Of a stretch of 64,000 nucleotides of DNA, positions 38,464-49,632 are shown in pieces. Where the stretch lies: assembly GCF_021347895.1 (NCBI RefSeq), contig NC_067121.1, positions 32,661,974 through 32,725,973 of the forward strand, written 5' to 3'. A program made the position numbers and the translations under genes. The stretch's first letter is position 1. Every line of letters begins with the position of its first letter. The notes under the pieces were generated by a model that saw only the letters and a list, made by a program, of their open reading frames with translations, had not been told where the DNA came from and did not search any database. This DNA is from Acanthochromis polyacanthus. Taxonomy: Eukaryota > Chordata > Actinopteri > Pomacentridae.

Positions 38464-40682
38464 TGGGAGGAACGTACATGCACTAATGTGCACTAACATG
38501 CTACTCTGTCATCCATCGTCCTGCCTGTGACCTGAAAATCAATCGAAGTGTGCCATCTGACGGATGTCTCAATTGCTAAAATGCATTTGGAGGAAAGAGG
38601 AGGCTTGCCTGGGGGAGGTATGAGTGAGGAAGCACTAAGTGCATCCTATATGTTTCTAGAAGTCTGATATAAAGCAGGCGTGACACACATCTGGAAAGTA
38701 CAAACAATGGCAGAATTACATCATGGCGTGTGCACAGAGAACCGAGATGTCCATCTAAACAGGGGTAGCGCTACACATACCTCCTTATGTCTGTTGGTCA
38801 ACTTTCAAGCAGAGAGAATCTCCAACAATTTTTTGGTAACCTTTATTAGTGTAAAATGTGTTATGTTTCATCTTAAAGTGCAGAGCATTACAATTCAAAA
38901 TGTACTTGAATGCCTGAAAAATTTAAATAGAGAAAAGCCAGCATAGGCAACATAAATAGATTTTATGTAACAGTTACCTGGGGTAAACTTCTTGTGAGCT
39001 GCAAATGAAGCTAATGTAATAAACATTGATCTTTCATGGGTAAGATTACATTTTAGGGAATGTCCAAATGCATCACAAGACATGTTTCTCCTTGTTGAAG
39101 AGCCTTCAGTGGAAGCAGTGTCCAGGAATGTTGCCATCATTTTAAATTCCCAGAAACTAATCAGACAAGCTACATATTAACACAGAGATGAAGGCAGTCA
39201 AACACAAACACAGATACGCCTTTATGACACCTCAGTAATTCCTCTGAGACACCTGGAGATTAATGTGACAAGCAGCAGTCACTGAATGTGTGATAGACAT
39301 CTTGTAATGAATTCATCGCTACTAAAACCATTAGAAGCAGTTATTTGTTTCATTTTCTTTAAAGCGCTCATCAACATTATTATGTTTGATGATTACGTGA
39401 TTACAAACTGCCATATTATAAAACAGTTCTGGAATCAAGATAAGTTTAGCACTGGGCTTCTGGTAGGCAGCTGTGGCGCCTGTGCAACGAGACAATACTT
39501 TGATATTGGAGGATCATACTCATTACATCTGCTAAATGACTGTATTATGTTGCTGTTAAATTTAAAGCAGTTGATATTTCGCTGTGAATTATGAGGGAAG
39601 TGGCCACGATCACCCCAAAGGGTTGTCCTGAACCCTTTGTGTTTCCTGTGGAAAACAACCGAAAGATTTACAAGAACTGCACGAACTAGCCCAATAAGCC
39701 TGTCCACTGGAGACTCACCCTAAATTGGTAGTGGGGCTTTAGGTTGAACAAATCAGTTCCCAGCACAGCTTTAAAATCTTTTTCAGGCTTCGATGTGCCT
39801 TCAGGGATGTTCTGCTAATTGTTTCTGTGTCCTGCTTGGTCCTCGGTCTTCAGTGTTTATTATAAACGCCCTGGTGAGCAGAGATAAGAGATATCCCAAT
39901 AACCAACATGGCTATAATGGCATTGCGGTGTTGGACTCCATTAAACCAGAGACTTGAGGTGTAATGTCTGATTAACCAGTTGAATAGCCTCAAGACTGGG
40001 CAGGAGCTGAGATGAGTAGAACCCAAATGACCTTTGTGTTGCCGGCCCTTTCAGCTTTTGTCAAAAATAAGAGCCAGTTAGTTGTCGTGACAAACAGCTC
40101 CCCACTAAGGGCCTGCAGTAAAATTGATTTTCCCCCTCTCTTACACTTTTAGCACCGCATATCTCTCTGTCTTTTGGCAAAGGGTAAAGTCAAGGGCTGT
40201 TTCACTCATTTGGTAGAGAGAAAACAGATGGAACAGGATAAGAAGTTAAGCTCAAACCAAATGTAAGCTATATCCTTAGTCTAATGTAATGTAAACTACA
40301 CTGGATTACCTTCAAAAAATATTTACCTGTTTATGAGAGATTAGAAGGACACAGGCAGCTTTTGATACCCTGAATGTTTCAGTAAAACTGCCATCTGACA
40401 TTCACATCCCAACATCTTTTAATCTGCGGACTTAAAACATTTGATCAATTCAGGTTGTTTGATTCAAATACTTTACAACATCCATCATCTATTCTGTGCC
40501 AGTAGCAGCACTAACAGGTGGTATAACAGGAAAAACCTTTAATTCTGCCATTATTCTGTTTTACAGTCACACTGGAGTCTGTGATTGTATTGGTAAGAGC
40601 ACTACAACCCGATTAGGGAGAGCTGCATCATGTTGCTGGCTCTTATCCTCATCGTTTGCATTTACATAAGCCTTGCTGTGTA

Positions 40683-41000
40683 CAGTGTTTCCCCTCCTAT
40701 ATGACCGACGAGGCGGGCCGCCTCGCTGCTATAGGCCACCGCCTCATTACAATTTTTCTGACATTGCCGCCTCACTGGTCCGCACCAAAAAAAAAAAAAG
40801 TAATGCTAAATATTAGAAAGCATTGACACATAACTCCAGTATATTCGCCGCTGAAATCAACAAGCCAGAATGGCAGCCTTTTCTCGCCGTGGCTGAAGAC
40901 AGCAAGGCACATCCCCATTGCGGACAAGAAGCGGCAGCGCTCCATGGTTTCGTTTTTCGGGGCTAAAAGCAGGTGTGTATCACAGACATATGTCAAATTA
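40683..41000 (+). mobile_element. possible 5' end of a hAT-like transposon
   Basis: It begins CAGTGTTTCCCCTCC, a terminus typical of hAT elements, followed by a GC-rich CGCCTC-repeated segment (GGCGGGCCGCCTCGCTGC) unlike its surroundings. At 40913-40973 an open stretch encodes IADKKRQRSMVSFFGAKS and is followed by GTGTGT. That basic-then-SFF pattern recalls the N-terminus of some transposon proteins, which is inference only. No matching right end was found. Confidence 0.4.
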
Positions 41001-41186
41001 AGTATCAAAACTATCGCATGTCATCAAAATAAAGTGAGCAACGCAGTGTAGGCATCAATCTCGCTTCCTTTACTGAGTTTGCTTACTGTTTTGTTGTCTG
41101 CGGCGATACGAATTGACAGTGACTGCAAAAATGGCTCCCGTTAAAACAGGATGAACATCTTTCATTTGGTGTTTTAATGATGGTGG

Positions 41187-41330
41187 TAGTGAGTATGCTG
41201 GTCAAAAATCTCCCACAGGAGTTCAATTAGGCTGAGGTCTGATGACTGTAAAAGTCATAGCATATGATTCACATTATTTTCATCAAACCATTCAGTGACC
41301 CCCCATGCCCTATTGATGAAGGTAGGATTT
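41187..41330 (-). pseudogene. Tc1-like transposase fragment 1
   Basis: On the - strand the frame runs through a VTEWFDE-like stretch and a region equivalent to the conserved QSPDLNPIE box before the last catalytic acid. It is seen with substitutions (QSSDLSLIE). Only about 45 codons survive. An A-rich, low-complexity stretch follows on the right. Confidence 0.55.
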
Positions 41331-41445
41331 AACGATTTGGAGAAAATATCTTATTGTGATTTTTCTGGCAGCTATTGCAATTTCATTTGTGATATAATTT
41401 TTTGTAGGTCAAGCTTCAGCTAAATGTTCATAATGTAATAGATTT

Positions 41446-41535
41446 AAACATGTGACATAAGAAGAAAAAAAGAAAAAAAAGGGAAAAAAGGAAAAAAATA
41501 AATAAAAAATAAAATAAAATAAAACATGTGACATA
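41446..41535. repeat. A-rich tract with 14-bp flanking direct repeats
   Basis: A 62-bp A/G/T tract (41460-41521, A runs with GGG and AAAT units) is bracketed by perfect AAACATGTGACATA at 41446-41459 and 41522-41535. This has the shape of a target-site duplication around a tail-only retroposed insert. Replication slippage at the repeat is the alternative. Confidence 0.6.
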
Positions 41536-42544
41536 GCATTATCACATGAGAAGCTTGACTGTGACGCAAAGCCAGACAGCGTGAATTTGTTAAACTATTG
41601 CCATGACAGTTTGAACCCAGGTCAGATGTGCTGCAAAATAATGTCAGATGAACCACAGTGAACCATGTAGCACACATTGATCAGTGGGTAAGCGTTAAAA
41701 GCCCTTTACGGTGTCAATAACTCCAGATTAAATAACACTGAAATACAGCAATAATTTTATTACTTAACAGCCACACTTTATAAATCCTTAACTGCAGCCT
41801 TTTACATTTAGTAATTATGTTGTTTAGAAATGTGATTTAACATCCTGAAGAGAGCCATCACATAAGTTCACCATTAGATCTTGTATAGCAAAAATTTTTT
41901 TTGTTTTTGTAGGCCACGTCTTTGCGTTGTGTGAATTTTCTTTCTTTGAAATTAGATTAATAACTGTCTCATTCACAATACCGATTTGAAATGAAAGCTT
42001 TTTTCCCAAACCACCATACTGAGATAACTTGATTGAGCGATCAGGAGTGAGTCCGAGTGACGCAGCCAGAGCAGGAACTGTTCACTGCTTAAACATTCTA
42101 CCTCACAAGAACAGTGGCAGAAATGTTCCTTCAGGCTACACAGCTTAGCCAAGCGCCAGGGAAAGTACCGAGAAGAATTAAAGTTAACTGCATCATATGA
42201 GTCAAAGACAAAAACTAAAATTAATTCACAGCTGGAATCTGATTGGAAAGAAGAGCCAATTTCCTGCTGCATCTGCTGAAAGGCGACTCAGATTGGAGGA
42301 CAATTAAGTGACACTAGTTACGTGTAACATTCACAGCTGTGTAACCTGTGGTAGCAGTAACCTAACTATATACTTCACTAAATACTGTAATTATAACATT
42401 TGCTAAGCACCAAGAAAGAGAACTGTGACCTGCTCTCACTGAAGCAGTCACAATGATCCCACAATGCATTCCGAGATTAGCTACACTACAAATATAGCAA
42501 CCAGCTTCTGCAATGACAGCATTTATTTCAGTCCGGAGACACAT

Positions 42545-42900
42545 TAATTTTTCACTAAGATCTTATATTGATGATGAGAGTCGAACATCCCAAAGATTCT
42601 CAGTGGGGCTGAGGTCTGGACTCTGTGGAGGTCAATCCATGGGTGAAAATGAAGTCTCATGCTCCCTGATCCACTCATTCTCAATGTGAGCCCCATGAAT
42701 CCTGGCATCGTCATCTTGGAACATCAGGGAAGAAAAACTCCATTGATGTAAAGACCTGGTCATTCAGTATATTCATGTAGTCAGCTGACCTCATTCTTTG
42801 GGAACATAATGTTACTGAACCTGACCAACCCCAGATCATAACCCTAACCCCCACAGGCTGGTAGGCACTAGAAATTCCTCATTTTAGATTTCGACCTCCC
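42545..42900 (-). pseudogene. Tc1-like transposase fragment 2
   Basis: On the - strand the sequence aligns by eye with the C-terminal half of a fish Tc1-like transposase. It shows FQDDDA-like and ARIH-like words near the second catalytic Asp, an EWIREHET-like stretch, then PQSPDLSP. It is broken by stops and frameshifts. This family differs from fragment 1 at 41187-41330, so they are separate insertions. Confidence 0.6.
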
Positions 42901-44524
42901 ACCTCACCAATCCACCCAAAGTTATCTCCTGAAATAAACTCGCAAATAAAAGCACGCAAAAGGTGTGCACACATCGATCATTTATAAATCCTGGTGTATG
43001 TGCGGGAAAAGGTGTAATGATGGTTCCTGTGCAGAAGCTTGGGCACAAATAAAGTATATATTCAAAATGTTTTAAAACCTTTTTAAAACAGCTCAACAGT
43101 TATCTACAGTATCTATTTAGACCTGCAACTTTCAGAATTGTAGATAAAAAAGGTGAGAAAAGTTGAATTGAAATAAATATCAGGTACAGACCTCAGAGGA
43201 AAGTTACACGACTTTGCAGATTACAGTCTTTAGCTACATTACATGTGCTACACATAGGCTACAACAAAACACCTGCAGTAAAATCAGTGTCTGTAGGTTG
43301 CTTTATAGCTTAGTGATGCAGCAAGCAAACAAGACGGCACCCTTCAATCTGTTTGTTTGAAAAAGAGGCCCAGGGGAGATGGGAAGATAAGGTGGAAAGA
43401 CTGGTGATCAGAGCCTCACCTACTGCACGAAAGGTTTGTGCAAATTATTTATACCTTGCCTGGAACACAGTTTTCTTACTTTTTGACCTGACCCTAAAGT
43501 TCCTTGACCCTGCCTGGTTCTGGTTGCCTGACAGACCTGTGAGCTGCAGGTTGACCTCTGCATCTCTACTGCTCCAGCTGCAGGTATTCTCCAGTGCAAA
43601 CAGTCTGCTGTGGAGATAGGTCCAGCTATGTGAGACTACACAATTCAAACTTGTCTCAGAGAAAACTCTGGCATCCCATGGACAACAAATCTTCATGTGG
43701 GGATAGTTTTCTCTGATAATCAGCAGCCGTATCAATCAATAGCCAATTATTCAATAACAGAAAATGGACATCATGTTCTGTCTTGATGTTTTTGTTTTAA
43801 TTTGGGATATAAACCATTCCAATGGCAGATGTAAAATGTTAAAAGACAAATGATGCTTCCTTAATATAGAAGATTAGCCACTGGACCATGATGGCATTAG
43901 TTGTCACAGGAGGCTTTCTCATAGTGGCCCTTTACAAGCTCAACTCCCCCCAAAGCTCTTTGCTTGCAAACACTGGAACCAAGTGACCATGAATGAAGGT
44001 TGCTACAATATAAAACTTAAGCGGCTCCACCTGAAAGGGGAACCAGCAACTACAGCTAAGGTACTATACATTTTCTGACTTGCAAGTCCTTCATCATCTG
44101 CCTTATAAGTAAATATATTTTGAATCGTTTAAGAAATTAAATCGATTATTAATTGATAATTAACATCCCTATTGTTATGTAAATCACTTCAGCGTGAGTA
44201 ACTAAATGCATATAGATGAACTGGTTGACACTGAACTCGTTATTATTGTCAAAAGGCGACTACAGTTTGCAGGAATGAATATTCCAAACAATCTTCTTCA
44301 TGCCTTCAGACCTAACGCTCTGCTGTCCCATGACACCAGAAAACATCACTGTACTGTTGCTGAGAAAGCAAATCATCCTCATTCAAAAGTGGCAGCTGTA
44401 GTCCAAAGAGTAGAAAAAAAAATCCAGACTGTCATGCACACAGCCCACTACACAACAGAGGAGATACCATTCACTCTGTTTCCTGGATTTCATAGAGTGG
44501 CGAGAAACTCCCCAAGTGCTAAAA

Positions 44525-44616
44525 TTGACCCTTTGATGCACAACATGGGTCAAAAGTGACCCAAATCCAATGGAAAATGGGTATCTCCTGGCCCACGAAA
44601 TACATCAAAGGGTTAA
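44525..44616. mobile_element. piggyBac-like miniature foldback element, copy 3
   Basis: A 92-bp unit starting TTGACCCTTTGATGCACAAC and ending ACATCAAAGGGTTAA. It is almost the same as copy 2 over most of its length (TGGGTCAAAAGTGACC, CCAATGGAAAATGGG, TCTCCTG), so these two copies are young or share a source. The right TTAA is intact at 44613-44616. Confidence 0.7.
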
Positions 44617-44779
44617 GACAAAGCTGGTGGTGAGTATGTCACACTAAAGCTTAGCGACTAGGCCAAAATGAACACAATGCCAGAGCCAAAACAGTAGTTT
44701 TCACTTGCAGTACTTGAAAAGTGAGTGAATTTGTTCTGAGCAGCTTCATTAGTAATATATATGATGTGAAGCGGAAAAA

Positions 44780-45905
44780 GCTTCAACAGAAGTAGAGGAA
44801 AGCCAAGCATCTCTCGAGCCTCATATGCCTCATATCAGCTCCCTCATGACAATTGATGAGTCAACTGATGGTTGCACCACAGAAAAAGAAGCTGTCTATT
44901 CAGGCTTCAGACTATGACCAAAAAGGTCACAGAGTTAGAAGCAGACACAGATCACCTATCTGCAGGTGCAAGGCTGCAAAATGAAACAATTACTTATCAC
45001 CACAATGAGTTAAGCTGCTAGCCAAAAACAATCAAATGAGTTCCTTACATTTAAAAATGGATAAAATCACTCAGTTTCATCTTGGACTAATCAGAGATGA
45101 AAACACTTTATCTCACTCTTTTCAAACAAATTTTACTCACATAACTGTCTGAGCACACCACAGCCACCTAGCAGCGTCTACCACAGCCTGCACGGTGAGG
45201 CACTTAGGGAACATTGGTAAATACAGTGTCTATCAATGAGCAAATATTCATCTAGGGAGGTGTTTCGCCTGTGACCAGGTGAAAGGTGCGACCAACTAAT
45301 AATAATGGTAGCACCAGTGCGACTAGCGAAAAAGCTAGTATGGCGCCCTGTGTCTATGTGTGTTTCATGACAGATGAGGGAAAGGGGAATGCTTGTTTCT
45401 CCATTCAGGATGTTAAACAAGGGAATGTTTCAGCGATGTCTCGATCAAGGGTCCTTGTTTTGTTTTGCAACCGAACGTAAAATGCAGAATTAGTTAGATT
45501 ATGCAAGATTGACCCTGTAATTTAATGCTGCTGAAATAGTATAACTCTGTCATCTTGTTTCATCCAAACTGATGCCATCTTCTTTCACTTAGAGGAGAGG
45601 CTGAGGGACTTTCTAAGAGACATACCAGTCAGTAATGTCAAAGCTTTTGATCCCTCATGCTGGCAAATGGGAGAGGTCAGCCTCCAATGCCAGTGCTAAA
45701 TTCAGGAAGACTGATCAGGAGGATCTAAGGTCACTGACTAGGCACTTCAGTGTCCTCCTGAATAGGGAGGGCATAAACACAAAGAATGTCATATCGGACT
45801 TTCACAACCATAAGGTCTCTACCCAGGGGAGAACAGCTGTTCCAATGAGAGACATGTTCTTTAATATTCTGAAGTCAAATATGTGTACCACTGGAAAAAT
45901 ATGAT
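44780..45905 (+). pseudogene. hAT-like transposase relic, scattered fragments
   Basis: Two islands look like pieces of a hAT/ZNF862-like transposase. At about 44829-44911 the frame gives SSLMTIDESTDGCTTEKEAVY, resembling the D-x-S-T-D catalytic neighbourhood. At 45592-45700 it gives EERLRDFLRDIP and KAFDPSCWQ. A shifted frame then continues RKTDQEDLRSLTRHFSVLLN to 45904. The intervening 45.0-45.59 kb has no frame. Stops and shifts show it is dead. The assignment is by recalled motif only. Confidence 0.45.
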
Positions 45906-46295
45906 ACTTTGTTTTGAATTATGTGTAACGGCTCCACTGAAGAGGGCAGAGGTAACAGTGCGGCAAATTCAGTATTAAACTGTGAGCAAGCAAACGAAAG
46001 TTGAAGTCATAACCAGTGCAAGCAAATTTATTTTAAAAGAAGCCTCTTTCTCAAACAATATAAATCATTAATTGTAAGGTTTGAAAGACTCGGATGTGCA
46101 GGAGCCAAACTTAATATTATTAGCTAAATACTACCAAGACCTTTCTGGTTCTAGAAAATCAACACAATAGCAATAAAAAGGAAAACTGTTGCTCTGTTTG
46201 AATACTTACAGTAGCTAGGATAAACTGAGCATTTCACTAAAGTCCTTATACATTCAATCTGACATGTCGTGAACTTTTGACAGTTACCGGTTTCA

Positions 46296-46646
46296 TGACA
46301 CTGTCCTGCAGCTAGAAGATCCCCGGTGTGCGTCCCGGCCTTGGCCTGGGATCTTTCTGCATGAAGTTTGCATGTTCTCCCTGTGCATGTGCTGTGGATT
46401 TTCTCCAGGGTTTTACTCCAGCTTCCTCCCACAGTCCAAGAACATGCTGAGGTTAATTGGCGATTCTAAATCATCGAAGGTGTGAATGTGAGTGTGCTTG
46501 TTTGTCTCTATGTGTAGCCCTTTGATAGACTGATGACCTGCCCAGGATGTCCCCTGCCTTCACCCTAAATCAGCTGGGATAGATTCCAGCCCCACATGAC
46601 CCTAATGAGGATTAAGCGGTGTATAGATAATGGATGGATGGATGGA
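46296..46646 (+). repeat. tRNA-derived SINE with (GGAT)n tail, degraded head
   Basis: The body matches 4897-5278 from GCAGC.AGAAGATCCCCGG through TTTGCATGTTCTCCCTGTG to the GGAT run at 46630-46646. The A-box end is scrambled and no target duplication is visible, so it is older or 5'-truncated. Confidence 0.8.
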
Positions 46647-49343
46647 AATGCTGTCAGCACCAAAGGTTTTCTGCTACAACCAAGCCTAACAAAACAACAA
46701 TGTGATCGAACACTTTGTGTCTGCCACACATACTGCACCATCTTCCCAAAATAGAATCTTTTCATATTATACATTTTCATCATTTCAGAGAGATGTGAAA
46801 GGTTCAGGAGTTTTGTGACACTCCTGGAAGTGTGCTTGGTCCTGCCAGTCAGTGTGAGACAGAGTTCCCAGTAATAAATATTCTGCCCAGCTTCAGAGGC
46901 TTCTTTTTCTCTCTGTGAAGGGCCCACACTAGCAAGACTTTGATGCTGGATTGGCTGTAGAGAGGTGGTGGGCCTGCAGCCAAAGATGGCGTTGTCCCGG
47001 ATTTAACGCCATGGGAGTCGAAGCACTGAGCTAGAGACACAGAGGAAGTTGATGAATAGCATTCCAGATGTGGCCCTGCAGCAGCTGGATGCATTCAATG
47101 ACAGTTGCAGATGCCCTAAAGGTTTCACCCACAGGATGTTTGTGCATTTATACTGGCTACTGTGCCTACAGCTCCTATATGTAGGTTTACTTGAACATTG
47201 GTGATAATCACTCTGTACTGCCTGTTGTTATCTAAATGAATGTGGGAATGATTTGTTAAGATGACAATGTTACACACTGCATGGCAGTGTTGTATAAACT
47301 GGACCTGCTCAGCATTTAAATGAATGGAACAGAACATTGCTTATTTGTATCACGCAAAGCAGCTGTGTGCAAGCAGCTGCATTTGATATGGTCCTCCAGT
47401 CACTCATTTGGGTTTTTCCTTGATTTTGTCACTCGTCTGTACATCATTGCATGATGAGGGATATTTTTTATTACCTTATATTGCCAATTTATCATAGTTT
47501 GTCAAATAACAGCTTCAAACTTCAACCATCTTAAAATATGTTTCATCTGGAGCTACCACGATCAGTCAATATAATTAATGACACCGAAAATGTGTTGACA
47601 TCAATATTTTTAACTGAGGCATGTTTTTTTTATTATAACAAATGTTTTTCTTTAGCATCACTACATAATTGTTGCATCATGATGTCAGCTGTTTCTGGCT
47701 GCAGTCTGAAATAGTGGCAGCAGCAAAGTTTGACTCAGTTCAGTGTGAAAGAGCAGAAGAAGAAGAAATAACCTTTCATTATTTAAACATTACAGCTCCG
47801 TGAAATTATTTTCTCCCACACATAGCAGCTTATTAGGGAGTTGGGATCAGAGTGCAGGGTCAGCCATGAGGTGTCTCTGCAGCAGACTAAGAACCTTTTA
47901 TGGGTTAAGAGCCCTTTCTACTTAGGCAGAACAATGTTTCACACTCACACACCACAATGGCAGAGCTGCCATTGAGAGCAACTTCAGGTTCTTGCGCAAT
48001 GCACAAGCATCTGAAGAGAAAACACAAAGAGCTATTCAGCACGAAGGGATATTACACCTGTGTGCTTCTCTCCTGGTCTCTGTGCTCACATATAGTGGGT
48101 TTTAAGACATCCTAATTCCCAATTAAATTGTTCTCATGTACATATTTTTCAGCTGATGCTGTCTGACATTCCCAAGGGTATAAAAAGTGACTGAAATGTG
48201 GCTCGTTAGGGGTACACATTAATAGGAGTAGCTTTCAAGATGCTGGTCTGTACCTTTGGAGTACTGACATTATGACCTTGATCCATCAACCTCTGTGAAT
48301 TCTGCTGCATTTTCCCATATTTTACATTTACATTCAAAGCTGCTGCCAAAGTCAGAACAGTCACACAACAGGGAAAAAGAAGTTGCTTTAGCTGCTCAGT
48401 GATTGTAAAATATTCACTGTGTCAGTAATAATAAGCTTTTGTTTTGGAATTTCGAGTGTAACTCTACAGTTTTGCACCATAATATCTAAAACTGTGTTTA
48501 CATTTTGTACTGTGCTGCATTATACAGTAACCCTCAGTTTGTCGAAGTAAAATGAATTTAAATGAAATGGTCTTTTTTGTTTTAATCAACTAGTCAGTAA
48601 AATTGTCAGAATAATTAAGAGAACAACAGTTGGTGGCGGTCATCGTAGTCATCTGTCCAGAACTCTTGTAGCATGTTCACATCTTTCCCATTAAGAGAAC
48701 AAGGATAGAGCTACATAAAGACGCATTTGGCAATGCACCAGACACATCTGGAACATCTGTGTTATCAGAATACTCTTGCTGGTGTTACATCCATTTACAG
48801 TGTGTGCCCAACAAACTGGACAAATTATCTTTAAAAAAGTACAAGTAGTGAAGCGCTGTCTCTCTGATACTGATTGTTCCTGAGGCCCAGGTGGGATAGT
48901 GTTTGTCTGACTCCTGCCAACCTCGCCAGACTGAAGCAATTGTAATATCTGGCAGGCAGCCCTGTGACCGGTGGCCCGGCCAGCACTGTGAAGATAAAGC
49001 ACACTGTAAATGAGTGCAGACAGCACAGGGGATTCCACAGTTAATTGATTAATAAAGTCCACTACCACCTGAAACCGTCCACAATAAATTTTCTCACGGG
49101 CTTTCTGACGTCCACTGTGGACCTTCATCTCAGTAATATTCAACAATAATGGATTTAAATTTCCAATTCCTACTCTGAATCAGAAATATCCAATTTGTAG
49201 ATTTGTTGTGTGCTGTGTTAACATTTGATCAAAACCTTGTCTTTGTGTTTATGACCACTTATCAGAACCACCATGTTGGTCATGAGAAATTTTGAAGAAT
49301 GAAACTCTGGGCTGCCTTTGTAGGCTTCAAAATCAAAGCAGAC
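46647..49343. other. no gene recognised
   Basis: AT-rich DNA. A 151-codon frame (48691-49146, - strand) spans a GC-richer island at 48870-49080, with no domain I recognise. Nothing else stands out. Confidence 0.45.
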
Positions 49344-49632
49344 TGGGGCTGCAAATAACCGTTATTTCTACTGTTGATTAATCTGTTGATTACTTCCTCA
49401 ATTAATCTTTTCATTGTTTGGTCAATAAAATGTCAGAAAATGGTTTAAAAAAAAAAAAAGCTCAAACTAACATGTTCAGATGACTCTTGTTGTCCACAAC
49501 CCAAAGATATTTAAATTTTAAGTGTTGGTATCAGAAAACTGACATTTTTTTTTTCTTTTAAAAAAATGGTTATCAAAACAGTTGCCAATTAATTGACTAG
49601 TTGACAACTAATTGATTGTCCTTGCAGCTCTA
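49344..49632. mobile_element. foldback element of the GGGCTGCAA family
   Basis: It starts TGGGGCTGCAAATAACCG and on the other strand ends TAGAGCTGCAAGGACAATC, an imperfect long inverted repeat rich in ATTAATTG. The middle has TGTCCACAACCCAAAGATAT, familiar from a very common fish MITE. It contains A and T runs and no coding. A clear target duplication was not found. Confidence 0.65.

Noticed and set aside
48691..49146. 151-codon open frame on the - strand as a gene
   Set aside because: No recognised domain, no splice sites, no promoter signal. Kept only as a possible conserved element in the findings.
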